29,787 nt of DNA from Bacteroidetes bacterium UBA2322. GTDB taxonomy: Bacteria > Bacteroidota > Bacteroidia > Chitinophagales > UBA2359. Position numbers and translations under genes: made by a program. Location: contig DDVC01000050.1 of assembly GCA_002345145.1 (NCBI GenBank), positions 4,466 through 34,252 of the forward strand, written 5' to 3'. This document shows positions 1-8,371 of the stretch, one piece after another. The notes beneath the pieces were generated by a model. It was given only the letters and a program-made list of their open reading frames with translations. It was not told the DNA's origin and searched no databases. How positions within the stretch are numbered: the first letter of the stretch is position 1; each line of letters starts with the position of its first letter.

Positions 1-792
1 AGCGTCAAGGATGGTTTCTAAATCGTTGAGGTCAAAATTAAAGGCGTGAACAGTATAGCTACCGGGCGCAAAACCGGCAAAATCTATGTTGCCTTGGTCT
101 GCTAAACCTACTATGGTGAGGTCATCACCTTGGGTAATTACCAGTGCGGTAGCAAAACCATCGGTATAATCGCCTTCTACAAAAACGGCATCGCTGCTAC
201 CGCCTTCGCAAACGGTGGTGCTGCCAAATACAACGGTACCAAAATCAGCATCGCAGGTGGGCGGAGGCGTACAAAGCGGGTCATCGGCAGAAAGTACGGT
301 AAATACTACACCGGCAACATCTAAGGCTGCACAAAGTGTACCATCGGCAATTAACCCGGCTACCTGACCACCGGTGGTAATTGCGCCGGTTTCTATAGCG
401 TCAAGGATGGTTTCTAAATCGTTGAGGTCAAAATTAAAGGCGTGAACAGTATAGCTACCGGGCGCAAAACCGGCAAAATCTATGTTGCCTTGGTCTGCTA
501 AACCTACTATGGTGAGGTCATCACCTTGGGTAATCACCAGTACAGTAGCAAAACCATCGGTATAATCGCCTTCTACAAAAACGGCATCACTGCTACCGCC
601 TTCGCAAACGGTGGTGCTGCCAAATACAACGGTACCAAAATCAGCATCGCAGGTGGGCGGAGGCGTACAAAGCGGGTCATCGGCAGAAAGTACGGTAACA
701 ACAATACCGGTTACATCTAATTGGGCACAAATAACACCGTCAGCTATTAATTCAGCAACCTGACCGCCGGTGGTTACAGCGCCACTTTCTAA
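1..792. repeat. Two tandem 396-bp units (1-396 and 397-792), nearly identical over their first 300 bp
   Basis: Units 1-396 and 397-792 are in register at exactly 396 bp (132 codons). By hand alignment, 1-299 and 397-695 differ at 4 positions, whereas the remaining ~97 bp differ at about 28. More diverged units continue in the same phase at 793-1179 and ~1180-1443. The repeats lie inside the partial secreted-protein gene and encode its C-terminal-ward repeats. Confidence 0.9.
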
Positions 793-2832
793 AGCGCCAA
801 CAATGGTTTCTAAATCATCTAAGTCAAAATTGAAGGCATGAATGGTGTAATCGCCGGGCGCATAATCTACAAAGCAAAGCGGACCTTGTTCAGCTACTTC
901 TAAAATAGTGAGTTCTTCACCTTGGGTAATCACCAATACAGTGGCATAACCCAATGTATTATCGCCGGTAACAAAAATGGGGTCGGTACAACTGCCTTCG
1001 CAGATAACCGTATTACCAAATACTACTTCACCATAGTTAGCTTCGCACGTTGTGCCTGAGCAAGCGGGGTCAGTAGAAGGAAGAACGGTAACGGTAACAC
1101 CGGTTACATCTAAATCGGCACAGATAACACCGGTAGCAATGAGGTTAGCTACATCTACGCCGGTAGCGCCACCGGCAACAGCATTGTCAACGGTTTCTAC
1201 GTCGGCAACGGCAACGTTAAAGGCGTGGTAGGTGTATTGTCCGGGAGGAAGACCGGTAAAATCAGTAGCGCTGCCTTCCTGAATATAACCCAAGATGGTA
1301 AGGTTAGCGCCGGAGGTAACTACAAAGATGGAGAAGTAATCGGCGCTGGTATTGTCACCGTCAATGGTAAAAGCGCCCAAAATACCGTCTTGGCAAATGG
1401 TAGTTTGTGCAGGGGGTGTAACTGTGCCAAAGTTGGCTTCGCAATCATCTCCGCCACCCTCGGTGGTTACATTGATGAAGAAGTCGCCGGCATCAGGACC
1501 ACTGCTGTAATAATACCCGTCAATAACTACATAGTAGGTTTCGCCGGGGAAAGTTTCAATAGTAACCGAAGACAAGTAGTTTTCTCCTTCTAAATCTATA
1601 TCGTCGTTACAAGCAATTTCTATCAATTCGGTACAAGCGCCAATGTAAACACCCATTTGCGTATCGGCATTGGGCATGGGGCTGGGTGCGCCTGCTACAC
1701 TGGTTGTGAGGGTAACGGTGCTGCCATCGCCTACAAAGTAGAACCAAACTTCGTTATCATAGATATTTTCACCGGTTGCAGGGTCAATATCATCACCAAA
1801 ACACTCGGGGGGAGTTAATGTATCAGCGCCGGTAGCAGCTATGTTAGAGTAAGGACCGTTAATGGTGCCATTGGCAATGTTTAAGAGCAAAGCGTCAGCG
1901 CAAACATCGGCACCGGGCGTACTACCGCCACCGCCGCCGGTACAAACATCAGCTACACTCAAACCGGGGAAATCGGTAGCCCAGTTAATGGTAAGTGAAG
2001 CGGCGCAGGGAACACCGCTTGCAGTAGCGCCGTTAAACTGAATGGTAGTGGTAGCGCCGGCTGCTGCAATGAGCTCATCGGTAATTTGCATAAACCCGAT
2101 GAAGCCGGGGGCAAATTCAGTAGTGGGTACAAAACCCTCGGCAGTTGAACTGAAAAAGGGGAAACCATCTTCATTAGAAAAGGTGTAAGAAACACCATCG
2201 CCCGGAAAAACAGCTACGGCAATATATGCCACCGGAGCATCAACGCCGGTAAAGAAACTCTCACAGAAAGCAACGGGTGTGGGTGAAACAGAAGGTTGTC
2301 CGGTGGCTGAAAAAGTAGCCCAAACAGAAGTGGTATTACATTCTGTGCTACATTCTACGCCTGAGTTGGTAGTAATAGAGGGTGTACCGTTATCTTCCTC
2401 TAAAATTGCGCCGCCACAAGAAGAGGCTGTGCTAAGAACAAAGAATACCGTACCATCTTCGGGCGCATCAAAGGTAAAAGAACAGCCTGTAGCAGTACCC
2501 AGTAGGGTGCCGCCATCAATGGTGCCCGGAGGAGCGCCGCTGGGTGTACCGTTTAAAATGGCGGTAATGGTAGCTTCGCCACCCCATGTAGCTGCACTGT
2601 AACCATCGCAAAAGCTAAAAGTATAATTACCGCCTGCTACTACATCGGTATAATATACTTCGTTTAACCATGCTGCGTAGGGAGCGCTTAATGTTACGCC
2701 ATTACAACCTGCCACATCAATGCCCTGGTCGCTGTAAGGACCGCCGGCATAAGAGGTGCACTGCGCCTGTGCTGTGCCTGTTACACCTAAGTATAACCAT
2801 GCAAGCAGCGCAAAAAGTAGTGTTTTTTTCAT
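1..2832 (-). CDS. Partial large secreted repeat protein (N-terminal 944 codons; no Lys/Arg after residue 3)
   Basis: The frame is open from ATG at 2832 down to base 1, so the C-terminus lies off the left edge. Residues 1-24 form a signal peptide (MKKTLLFALLAWLYLG...AQAQ). Residues ~25-300 are glycine-, threonine- and cysteine-rich beta-type sequence. Residues ~306-460 resemble the PPC-type jelly-roll domain (EVWFYF, GVYIGACTE, GETYYVVIDGY). A GGGGG linker precedes it. From ~464 onward come tandem repeats of ~129-132 residues with CDADFGTVVFG, LVITQGDDLTI, PGSYTVHAFNFDL and LDVxG blocks and about four Cys each. Every in-frame codon after Lys3 was checked: none encodes Lys or Arg, while Asp and Glu are frequent. 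Such proteins in Bacteroidota are usually cell-surface or secreted, often with a C-terminal type IX sorting domain, which cannot be seen here. Function unknown; adhesin or matrix protein is inference. Confidence 0.85.
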   Translation of the reverse strand, partial: MKKTLLFALLAWLYLGVTGTAQAQCTSYAGGPYSDQGIDVAGCNGVTLSAPYAAWLNEVYYTDVVAGGNYTFSFCDGYSAATWGGEATITAILNGTPSGAPPGTIDGGTLLGTATGCSFTFDAPEDGTVFFVLSTASSCGGAILEEDNGTPSITTNSGVECSTECNTTSVWATFSATGQPSVSPTPVAFCESFFTGVDAPVAYIAVAVFPGDGVSYTFSNEDGFPFFSSTAEGFVPTTEFAPGFIGFMQITDELIAAAGATTTIQFNGATASGVPCAASLTINWATDFPGLSVADVCTGGGGGSTPGADVCADALLLNIANGTINGPYSNIAATGADTLTPPECFGDDIDPATGENIYDNEVWFYFVGDGSTVTLTTSVAGAPSPMPNADTQMGVYIGACTELIEIACNDDIDLEGENYLSSVTIETFPGETYYVVIDGYYYSSGPDAGDFFINVTTEGGGDDCEANFGTVTPPAQTTICQDGILGAFTIDGDNTSADYFSIFVVTSGANLTILGYIQEGSATDFTGLPPGQYTYHAFNVAVADVETVDNAVAGGATGVDVANLIATGVICADLDVTGVTVTVLPSTDPACSGTTCEANYGEVVFGNTVICEGSCTDPIFVTGDNTLGYATVLVITQGEELTILEVAEQGPLCFVDYAPGDYTIHAFNFDLDDLETIVGALESGAVTTGGQVAELIADGVICAQLDVTGIVVTVLSADDPLCTPPPTCDADFGTVVFGSTTVCEGGSSDAVFVEGDYTDGFATVLVITQGDDLTIVGLADQGNIDFAGFAPGSYTVHAFNFDLNDLETILDAIETGAITTGGQVAGLIADGTLCAALDVAGVVFTVLSADDPLCTPPPTCDADFGTVVFGSTTVCEGGSSDAVFVEGDYTDGFATALVITQGDDLTIVGLADQGNIDFAGFAPGSYTVHAFNFDLNDLETILDA

Positions 2833-3089
2833 AAAAAAGGATATTTTGATTAGATTAAATAATTCCCGAACAATCAAAAAAACGCAGGTGTGCTACCTCA
2901 AAAATGGGCACACTACATAAAACGAAAATAAAAACGAATAAGCAAAATATAGAAAAATAATTGCTTTCATTTAAAATTTGTGCGAAAGATAGGCATTTTG
3001 CAAACTATAACCAAACAGCAGGATAAAAGTTTGTGCCGGAATGGTTTGTTTAACTAATTTAGCCGAAAATTTGACGCAAAATATCAAAC

Positions 3090-4127
3090 TTAGGCGTTTA
3101 TAGCGCTTAGGTAAACCGATTCTCTCCCCTTTTTAAACACTTGTAACCCTTTATACAATCCTTTGCGTTTTTGCTTCTGCTCGGTGGTGGGCAGGTGTAT
3201 GGTTTGCATACAAATAGTAGAGCAGCAGCCCTCGTATTGTTGAGCGCACTCGGCACATTGAATAAACAAGAGATGGCAACCGTCATTGGCACAATTTACA
3301 TGGGTATCTGCCGGTTTGCCACACTGATGACATTTGCTGATGATGTCGGTAGAAATATGTTCGCCCATTCGGCTGTCAAAAACAAAGTTGGTACCTATAA
3401 ATTTATTGGGCAACCCTTGTTGTTTAGCTTGTCGGGCATATTCAATGATGCCGCCTTCTAACTGATATACATTTTTAAACCCGATGTGCTTAAAGTATGC
3501 GCTGGCTTTTTCGCACCTGATGCCGCCGGTGCAGTACATTACTATGGGTTTATCTTCGTTGCCTTTTAAGATATTGGCTACTACGGGCAGGGCTTCTCTG
3601 AACGTATCAACATCGGGACAAATAGCGCCCGTAAAATGCCCCACTTCGCTCTCATAATGGTTGCGCATGTCCACCACTATCGTATCGGGGTTATCTGTTA
3701 TTTGGTTAAAATCCTTAGCGTTTAAGTGTGTACCTTTGTTGGTTACATCAAAGGTGGCATCGTTTAACCCATCGGCTACTATTTTGTGGCGTACCTTTAC
3801 CATTAGTTTAAAGAACGATTTACCATCGTCTTCTATGGCGTAATTTAAACGCACACCATTTAAAAAAGGTATCCGATACAGCGAGTCAATAAACTGTTGA
3901 AGGTGGTCGGTAGGCAAGCTCAGTTGGGCGTTTATGCCTTCATGTGCCACATAAATCCTACCCAATACGTGCAGGTGGTTAAACAATTGGTACAATTCGT
4001 CTCTAAACTGTTGGGGGTTGGGTATGTGGGCGTATTGGTAAAACGACAGTGTGGTGCGCGGGGTTGGGTCTTCTTGTATGCGCTGCTTTAAAACTTTACC
4101 ATTTACCCTGTTGTGTAGGAGAGGCAT
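3090..4127 (-). CDS. trhO: tRNA uridine(34) hydroxylase TrhO (rhodanese-like)
   Basis: The 345-residue length matches the TrhO/YceA family (E. coli about 350). The N-terminus MPLLHNRVNGKVLKQR...PRTTLSFYQYAHI is characteristic. An acylphosphatase-like N-terminal part (GRIYVAHEGINAQLS, ~57-70) precedes a rhodanese domain with the catalytic loop YCTGGIRCEK around Cys199. A C-terminal Cys cluster (CHQCGKPADTHVNC, CAECAQQYEGCC) follows, as in the family. TrhO adds the oxygen of 5-hydroxyuridine at the wobble position of certain tRNAs in an O2-dependent reaction; this role is from family knowledge. The ATG at 4127 gives the full conserved N-terminus. A TAnnTTTG box lies 125 nt upstream (4252-4259, minus strand). 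The gene is transcribed toward the repeat-protein gene, 257 bp away, and probably alone. Confidence 0.95.
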   Translation of the reverse strand: MPLLHNRVNGKVLKQRIQEDPTPRTTLSFYQYAHIPNPQQFRDELYQLFNHLHVLGRIYVAHEGINAQLSLPTDHLQQFIDSLYRIPFLNGVRLNYAIEDDGKSFFKLMVKVRHKIVADGLNDATFDVTNKGTHLNAKDFNQITDNPDTIVVDMRNHYESEVGHFTGAICPDVDTFREALPVVANILKGNEDKPIVMYCTGGIRCEKASAYFKHIGFKNVYQLEGGIIEYARQAKQQGLPNKFIGTNFVFDSRMGEHISTDIISKCHQCGKPADTHVNCANDGCHLLFIQCAECAQQYEGCCSTICMQTIHLPTTEQKQKRKGLYKGLQVFKKGRESVYLSAINA

Positions 4128-4251
4128 AGTATTTCAGTTATGGTTTAGGTTGCTTTCATCGGGTTTATGCTCGGTTTTGGCAGGGCTGCTTTTAGGGTTA
4201 AAAGCCCATATATTAACCTCTACATAACCTATTTATGTTCTTTTTTACGGG

Positions 4252-4259
4252 CAAAGTTA
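4252..4259 (-). promoter_or_regulatory. Candidate -7 box (TAACTTTG) for trhO
   Basis: Read on the minus strand the sequence is TAACTTTG, an exact match to the Bacteroidota -7 consensus TAnnTTTG. It is 125 nt from the trhO start. No good -33 TTG/TTTG was found at the usual spacing. Confidence 0.4.
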
Positions 4260-4385
4260 GTTATTTTACCTCGTTTGGGCATAATAAAATCCAATTTTTA
4301 CTTGCTTTGGCAGCACCAAGTTTGCCCTATTTGTACTTTTACTCAATTTTTTTGCCCTTAGTTGGAACTTTGGGGCTTATTATCG

Positions 4386-4413
4386 GGTTAATAGTGTAAA
4401 AAAAACACTAACC
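4386..4413. promoter_or_regulatory. Bulged inverted repeat before NAPRT (AGTGT-N7-ACACT)
   Basis: AGTGT (4393-4397) and ACACT (4405-4409) pair around an A-run, and flanking GGTT (4386-4389) pairs with AACC (4410-4413) with a 3-nt bulge. It ends 18 nt before the NAPRT ATG, where an operator or leader hairpin could act. No regulator is identified. Confidence 0.4.
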
Positions 4414-4431
4414 ATCAAAATATCCTTTCCC

Positions 4432-5871
4432 ATGCTTACAAATATCTATGGCACTTCGCTCAGTTTACTTACCGATTTATACCAGCTTACCATGGCGCAG
4501 GGGTATTTTAAAGCCGGAGTTGCCCACAGGCAGGCAGTGTTTCACTTGTTTTACCGCAAGCAGCCTTTTAAAGGCAAGTATGCCATAGCTTGTGGTTTGG
4601 AATATGCTATAGATTACATCAAAAACCTCCGGTTTGACAGTTCCGATATTGACTATTTGGCAACCTTAACCGGCGCTGATAAAAAGCCTCTTTTTGAGGC
4701 TGATTTTCTGAATTATTTAGCCCATTTTGAACCCACCTGCCATATAGATGCCATTCCCGAAGGCACGGTGGTGTTTGCCCATGAGCCATTGGTGCGGGTG
4801 CAAGCAAACCTGTTAGAAGCGCAGTTATTAGAAACTCCTTTGCTCAACATTATCAATTTTCAGACCCTTATAGCCACCAAAGCGGCAAGGGTATGCGAGG
4901 CTGCCGGCGCAGATGCTGTGCTTGAATTTGGTTTGCGCCGCGCCCAAGGTATAGATGGCGGGTTGGCTGCCAGCCGGGCGGCTTATGTAGGAGGCTGTGC
5001 GGCTACCTCTAATGTGCTGGCAGGCAAGCTGTTTGGTATTCCGGTAAAAGGCACTCATGCCCATAGCTGGGTAATGTGTTTTGATACCGAGCTGGAAGCG
5101 TTTGAAACTTATGCCCGCGCCCTGCCCAATAACTGCATTTTTTTAGTAGATACTTATGACACCGTAGAAGGCGTACATAACGCTGTAAAAGTAGGTAAAA
5201 TGCTCCGCCAAATGGGGCATGAGCTGCTGGGTATCCGATTAGACTCGGGCAACCTTGCCGATTTGAGCATTAAAGCCCGACAAATTTTAGACCAGGGCGG
5301 TTTTCCCGATGCCGTTATTGCCGCCAGTAACGATTTAGACGAGTACCGAATTGCCGAGCTGAAAGCACAAGGCGCTACCATTGGTATGTGGGGAGTGGGC
5401 ACTAACTTAGTTACCGCACAAGACCAACCTGCCTTAGGCGGCGTTTATAAAGTAGGAGCTATTCAGAACGACAGAGGCGATTGGGTGTATCGCATTAAGT
5501 TATCGGAAGAGGCGGTGAAAACTTCAAATCCGGGCATTTTGCAGGTGAAACGCTTTTTTGACCCTAAAACCGGCATACCCCTTGCCGATATGCTGATAGA
5601 TGAGCTAAGTTATGCCGATACAGAAAATGAATTGGTGGGTTTTGACGGCATCAACCGCCTCATTTATCCCGATGCTCAAAGCGAAACCCTGCTGCACCCG
5701 ATTTTCAGAAACGGCAAACCGGTTTACCAAAATCCTACTCTTGCCCAAATAAGAAGCCGCACCCGGCAACAACTTGCTTTATTTGGCTCTGTGCAGCACT
5801 CCTACCCTACCGGTTTGGCTGCCGGCTTACACCGCATTAAGCAAGAGCTCATGCAGGGTTATTTAACTTAG
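4432..5871 (+). CDS. pncB: Nicotinate phosphoribosyltransferase (NAPRT)
   Basis: NAPRT joins nicotinate and PRPP to give nicotinate mononucleotide, coupled to ATP hydrolysis, in the Preiss-Handler salvage route to NAD. The 479-residue protein starts MLTNIYGTSLSLLTDLYQLT, the conserved substrate-binding N-terminus (LTDLYQLTMAQGYF). It contains EFGLRRAQGIDGGLAASRAA followed by YVGGCAATSN and FGIPVKGTHAHSW, which carries the conserved catalytic His region, then LVDTYDT and RLDSGNL of the phosphoribosyl site. This is the longer form of the family. The start is fixed by the conserved N-terminus. Its last 9 bp overlap the 3' end of the convergent DUF1800 gene, and no terminator hairpin separates them. 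The short inverted repeat ahead of the ATG may be regulatory. Confidence 0.95.
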   Translation: MLTNIYGTSLSLLTDLYQLTMAQGYFKAGVAHRQAVFHLFYRKQPFKGKYAIACGLEYAIDYIKNLRFDSSDIDYLATLTGADKKPLFEADFLNYLAHFEPTCHIDAIPEGTVVFAHEPLVRVQANLLEAQLLETPLLNIINFQTLIATKAARVCEAAGADAVLEFGLRRAQGIDGGLAASRAAYVGGCAATSNVLAGKLFGIPVKGTHAHSWVMCFDTELEAFETYARALPNNCIFLVDTYDTVEGVHNAVKVGKMLRQMGHELLGIRLDSGNLADLSIKARQILDQGGFPDAVIAASNDLDEYRIAELKAQGATIGMWGVGTNLVTAQDQPALGGVYKVGAIQNDRGDWVYRIKLSEEAVKTSNPGILQVKRFFDPKTGIPLADMLIDELSYADTENELVGFDGINRLIYPDAQSETLLHPIFRNGKPVYQNPTLAQIRSRTRQQLALFGSVQHSYPTGLAAGLHRIKQELMQGYLT

Positions 5872-7563
5872 CTGATACTCTTCTAACTGTAGCAAATACC
5901 TAAACATACCGGCAAGGCGCGAAAAAATCAATAGATAAGCGCCCTCATCGGTGGGGTTATCCTGAAAGAAGTTCCACGCCACCGTCCAGTAATAGTCTAA
6001 TGTTTGCCCCGATAACAAGATGGCTTTGAGCTGATTTTTTACCTCCTGCGTAATAGGATACGAGAGGAACTGGTAGCAGACATCGTCAATAAGGGCGTTT
6101 ATATCGGCAGGGTTGGGCAGCAAGGCTGCGTAGGCTATGGGGTCTATTTTAACCACGCCGGTATCATTATAATTAAAACCGGCAAACATCATGTAATCTG
6201 TATAAAGCAGCCGGCGCGGGTAGGAGTCGGTAGTAATCCACAATTTATTATACTGGGGTGTTTGGTAGTATGCCGGCCAGCCGGCTACATCGGGCGGGTC
6301 GCCGGGAGCTTGTTTAAAATCGAGGAGCAACCCTTCTAAGGCTTGTGCAAAAACCCAGTTTTCATTGTAGAGGGTATCGGGCGGAAAAGGCATATCAAAC
6401 TCGCGTGCCTGCCCTATAAGGTAGTCCACCGGACTTTTTATGACAGCGCCCATGTTGAGTGGGTCAAAAAAGTGAGCGCTGTTAAATAAAGCACGCAAAA
6501 CGGGCACAATATCATAGTTGTTATCTCTGAAAATTTGTGCCAGCGGGTCAATAACGTTTATTTCGGTATCCTCGTCTATGAGGTGATATACAAAAAACCG
6601 ATACAGTTCGCGACAAATAAAACGGGCGCACTCGTCGGTATTGAGCAGCATATTCAGGAGTTCGTCTAATTCATTAGCTCCGTTTCCGCCGGCTTGCCCT
6701 GCAATAAGGGTATTGTTGTAAAAAGGCGAAAACTGTTTGTTGCCGGTATCGTGATTGGGCGGCCAAAACACCGTACTGAGGTCAAATGGGTTAATAGTCC
6801 AGCCGGTAAGCACCCTTGCGGCGGCTTGCACATCAGACTCGGTGTAAAAAGAGCCGGGTCCGGTGCCTATGCAAAAAAGCTCTTGCAGCTCACGGGCATA
6901 GTTTTCATCGGGAGCAGAGGCTACATTAAAAGCGCCGTTTAGGTAAATGAGCATTTGGGGGTCGAGGGTAACAGCCCGCACCATTTGCCTAAAATTGCCC
7001 ATAGCGTGCTGCCTAAGTGTTTGCAAATGCCGGTAGGTAATGCGAGGTTCAAATATCTCGGCAGCTTGGGTGGCAAAGTGATTGTGCCAAAAAAGCAGCA
7101 GTTTTTCTATGATGTGGAGTGATTGGTAACGCATATTCCTATGCCACCAGCCTTTTAGCGATATAAATCTGGCAAAAATGATATTGGGGTCATTAGTAAA
7201 AGGGGCATTTATCCAGGTTTGTCCTAATGATACATCGGGATCGTTTAAATCGGGATTGTTGTAATTATTAACCGGCGGCGGTGGTGGGGTAATATCGGTA
7301 CTTAGCAGCATTTCTATTGCATTTTGCCGGTTAGTAGCAAGCAGTGTATTGATGTGTGCGCGCGAAGCGCCAAAGGTAGTGCGCTTTAGCAAATGGACAA
7401 CGGCTGCTATATTCCATGCGCCGGTATAGGGTTCTAAACCGGTTTGCAACTGCCTTGGTGTGGCGGTTTGATGCGGCACTCGCTTGGGCGGGGTTATAGT
7501 GCGGCGCTCAAAGTTAAATTTGCGATCTTTAAATGGAAAAGGGGCGGCATTGGGGGTGAGCAT
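5863..7563 (-). CDS. DUF1800 family protein
   Basis: The family is widespread in Bacteroidota, Planctomycetota and Proteobacteria; its function is not established. Hallmarks visible are HLLKRTTFGASRAHINTLL near the N-terminus, LLLFWHNHFATQA, NFRQMVRAVTLDPQMLIYLN, ENYARELQELFCIGTGPGSF, VQAAARVLTGWTI, FICRELYRFFV, IKSPVDYLIGQ and DPPDVAGWPAYYQTPQYNKLW. From ATG at 7563 it has 566 residues; an in-frame TTG at 7611 would add 16. I prefer the ATG because the conserved part begins well after it. There is no obvious signal peptide. DUF1800 genes are normally followed by a DUF1501 partner; here the downstream neighbour is the convergent NAPRT gene, with a 9-bp tail-to-tail overlap, so this copy is an orphan. 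Confidence 0.9.
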   Translation of the reverse strand: MLTPNAAPFPFKDRKFNFERRTITPPKRVPHQTATPRQLQTGLEPYTGAWNIAAVVHLLKRTTFGASRAHINTLLATNRQNAIEMLLSTDITPPPPPVNNYNNPDLNDPDVSLGQTWINAPFTNDPNIIFARFISLKGWWHRNMRYQSLHIIEKLLLFWHNHFATQAAEIFEPRITYRHLQTLRQHAMGNFRQMVRAVTLDPQMLIYLNGAFNVASAPDENYARELQELFCIGTGPGSFYTESDVQAAARVLTGWTINPFDLSTVFWPPNHDTGNKQFSPFYNNTLIAGQAGGNGANELDELLNMLLNTDECARFICRELYRFFVYHLIDEDTEINVIDPLAQIFRDNNYDIVPVLRALFNSAHFFDPLNMGAVIKSPVDYLIGQAREFDMPFPPDTLYNENWVFAQALEGLLLDFKQAPGDPPDVAGWPAYYQTPQYNKLWITTDSYPRRLLYTDYMMFAGFNYNDTGVVKIDPIAYAALLPNPADINALIDDVCYQFLSYPITQEVKNQLKAILLSGQTLDYYWTVAWNFFQDNPTDEGAYLLIFSRLAGMFRYLLQLEEYQLS

Positions 7564-8014
7564 AACAAGAAATTGGAGAGTGATGACAAACCGATGACTA
7601 TTTTTAGACAATTTATATTAACTAAGCCGGTACAATTGCTTTTTAAAACAAAATGCGCTGTAAAAATCGGTTAAAGTTAGTAAATAGTGGCGTTTTGTGC
7701 TACACTTTTCTCAAAATAGTTATGGTATTAGGAAAGCATCTATTTTAGAGCGGTCATATTGAGCAAGGTATAAATGCTGTTTTTAATTGCCAAACAACAT
7801 TGTAACGGGTGCAGCCCTGATTTGATGTATAAATAGAGATATTCACCCCTATTTTCAGCAAAAAAGCACACAGATAACGCGGATTAAACGGATAAACGCG
7901 GGTAAAAGTGTGGGTAGTGAGTAGTTTTGGTAGATAACGTGAAGTTGGAATTAAAATGAACGCCCGATAGGGGTAAAACCTGGATAAGGTTAGTTGCACA
8001 CGTTAAAATGGGCA

Positions 8015-8140
8015 GTGCGCTGCACCTCTAAATAACATGGTTTGTAGGTGTTTTACCAAAATTACGGGGCGCTGCCCCTTGCGCGCTACTCACCGGCAGC
8101 TATAAAATGGCGCGTTTGGATTTGGAAAGGTGCAGCGCAC
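8015..8140. repeat. Inverted 13-bp repeat enclosing a GC-rich palindrome
   Basis: GTGCGCTGCACCT (8015-8027) is the exact reverse complement of 8128-8140. Each arm is itself a small palindrome (GTGC-gct-GCAC). Between them lies GGGGC-gct-GCCCC (8066-8078), and a related GGG-tgcag-CCC sits at 7807-7817. This could be a small dispersed intergenic element, but no coding or transposase sequence is attached. Confidence 0.6.
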
Positions 8141-8278
8141 CGAAATAAATCACACCACCTGTCTGAAATCCTTTTGCGGTAAGCCTTTGCGCAAGCTCAT
8201 AACTCCAACCTCACGTTATTATATGCTCACTTATACCCAAAATTTGAGCAGGCTCTTTTTATTTGGGCAGGAAAACCC

Positions 8279-8286
8279 TATTTTTG
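8279..8286 (+). promoter_or_regulatory. Candidate -7 box (TATTTTTG) for sucC
   Basis: Exact match to TAnnTTTG, 85 nt before the sucC ATG. A TTTG lies upstream but with only about 13 bp spacing, shorter than usual, so only the -7 element is well supported. Confidence 0.45.
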
Positions 8287-8371
8287 CACAAAAAATTGCC
8301 TAATTCTTTGGTGCAAGCAAAGCAAGCGGCAAATGAGCAGCAAAGTTATTCACCTCACATAGACAATAATC

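Larger units (their letters stand above)
4128..4431. other. Divergent intergenic region trhO / NAPRT
   Basis: This 304-bp A/T-rich spacer separates two divergent genes. It holds a consensus -7 box for trhO on the minus strand and a bulged hairpin just before the NAPRT start. I see no clear consensus -7 box for the plus-strand gene. The short frame at 4167-4361 has no recognisable protein character. Confidence 0.6.
7564..8371. other. Gene-free region with palindromes upstream of sucC
   Basis: About 0.8 kb without a credible gene. It holds a run of related GCGGAT/ACGGAT/AAACGCGG words (7876-7902), a cluster of short GC-rich palindromes with a GCTGC/GCAGC core (7807-7817, 8015-8027, 8066-8078, 8128-8140) and a consensus -7 box for sucC near the right end. 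The frame at 7754-7999 (-) uses a GTG start, runs through the repeat-like sequence and has no protein-like character. Confidence 0.6.

Noticed and set aside
130..720. Two plus-strand 64-codon frames at 130-324 and 526-720 with nearly identical proteins
   Set aside because: They are antisense shadows of the near-identical repeat units of the minus-strand gene, spaced by exactly one 396-bp period.
1225..2602. Frames at 1225-1593 (+), 1959-2198 (-) and 2279-2602 (+)
   Set aside because: All overlap the continuous 944-codon minus-strand frame, which has a signal peptide, recognisable domains and repeats; these do not.
5863..7611. TTG start at 7611 for the DUF1800 protein
   Set aside because: The in-frame ATG at 7563 is preferred; the 16 extra residues show no signal peptide or conserved sequence. 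Not fully excluded.
7754..7999. 81-codon minus-strand frame upstream of sucC
   Set aside because: GTG start, runs through repeat-like intergenic sequence, and has no hydrophobic pattern, motif or conserved neighbour.
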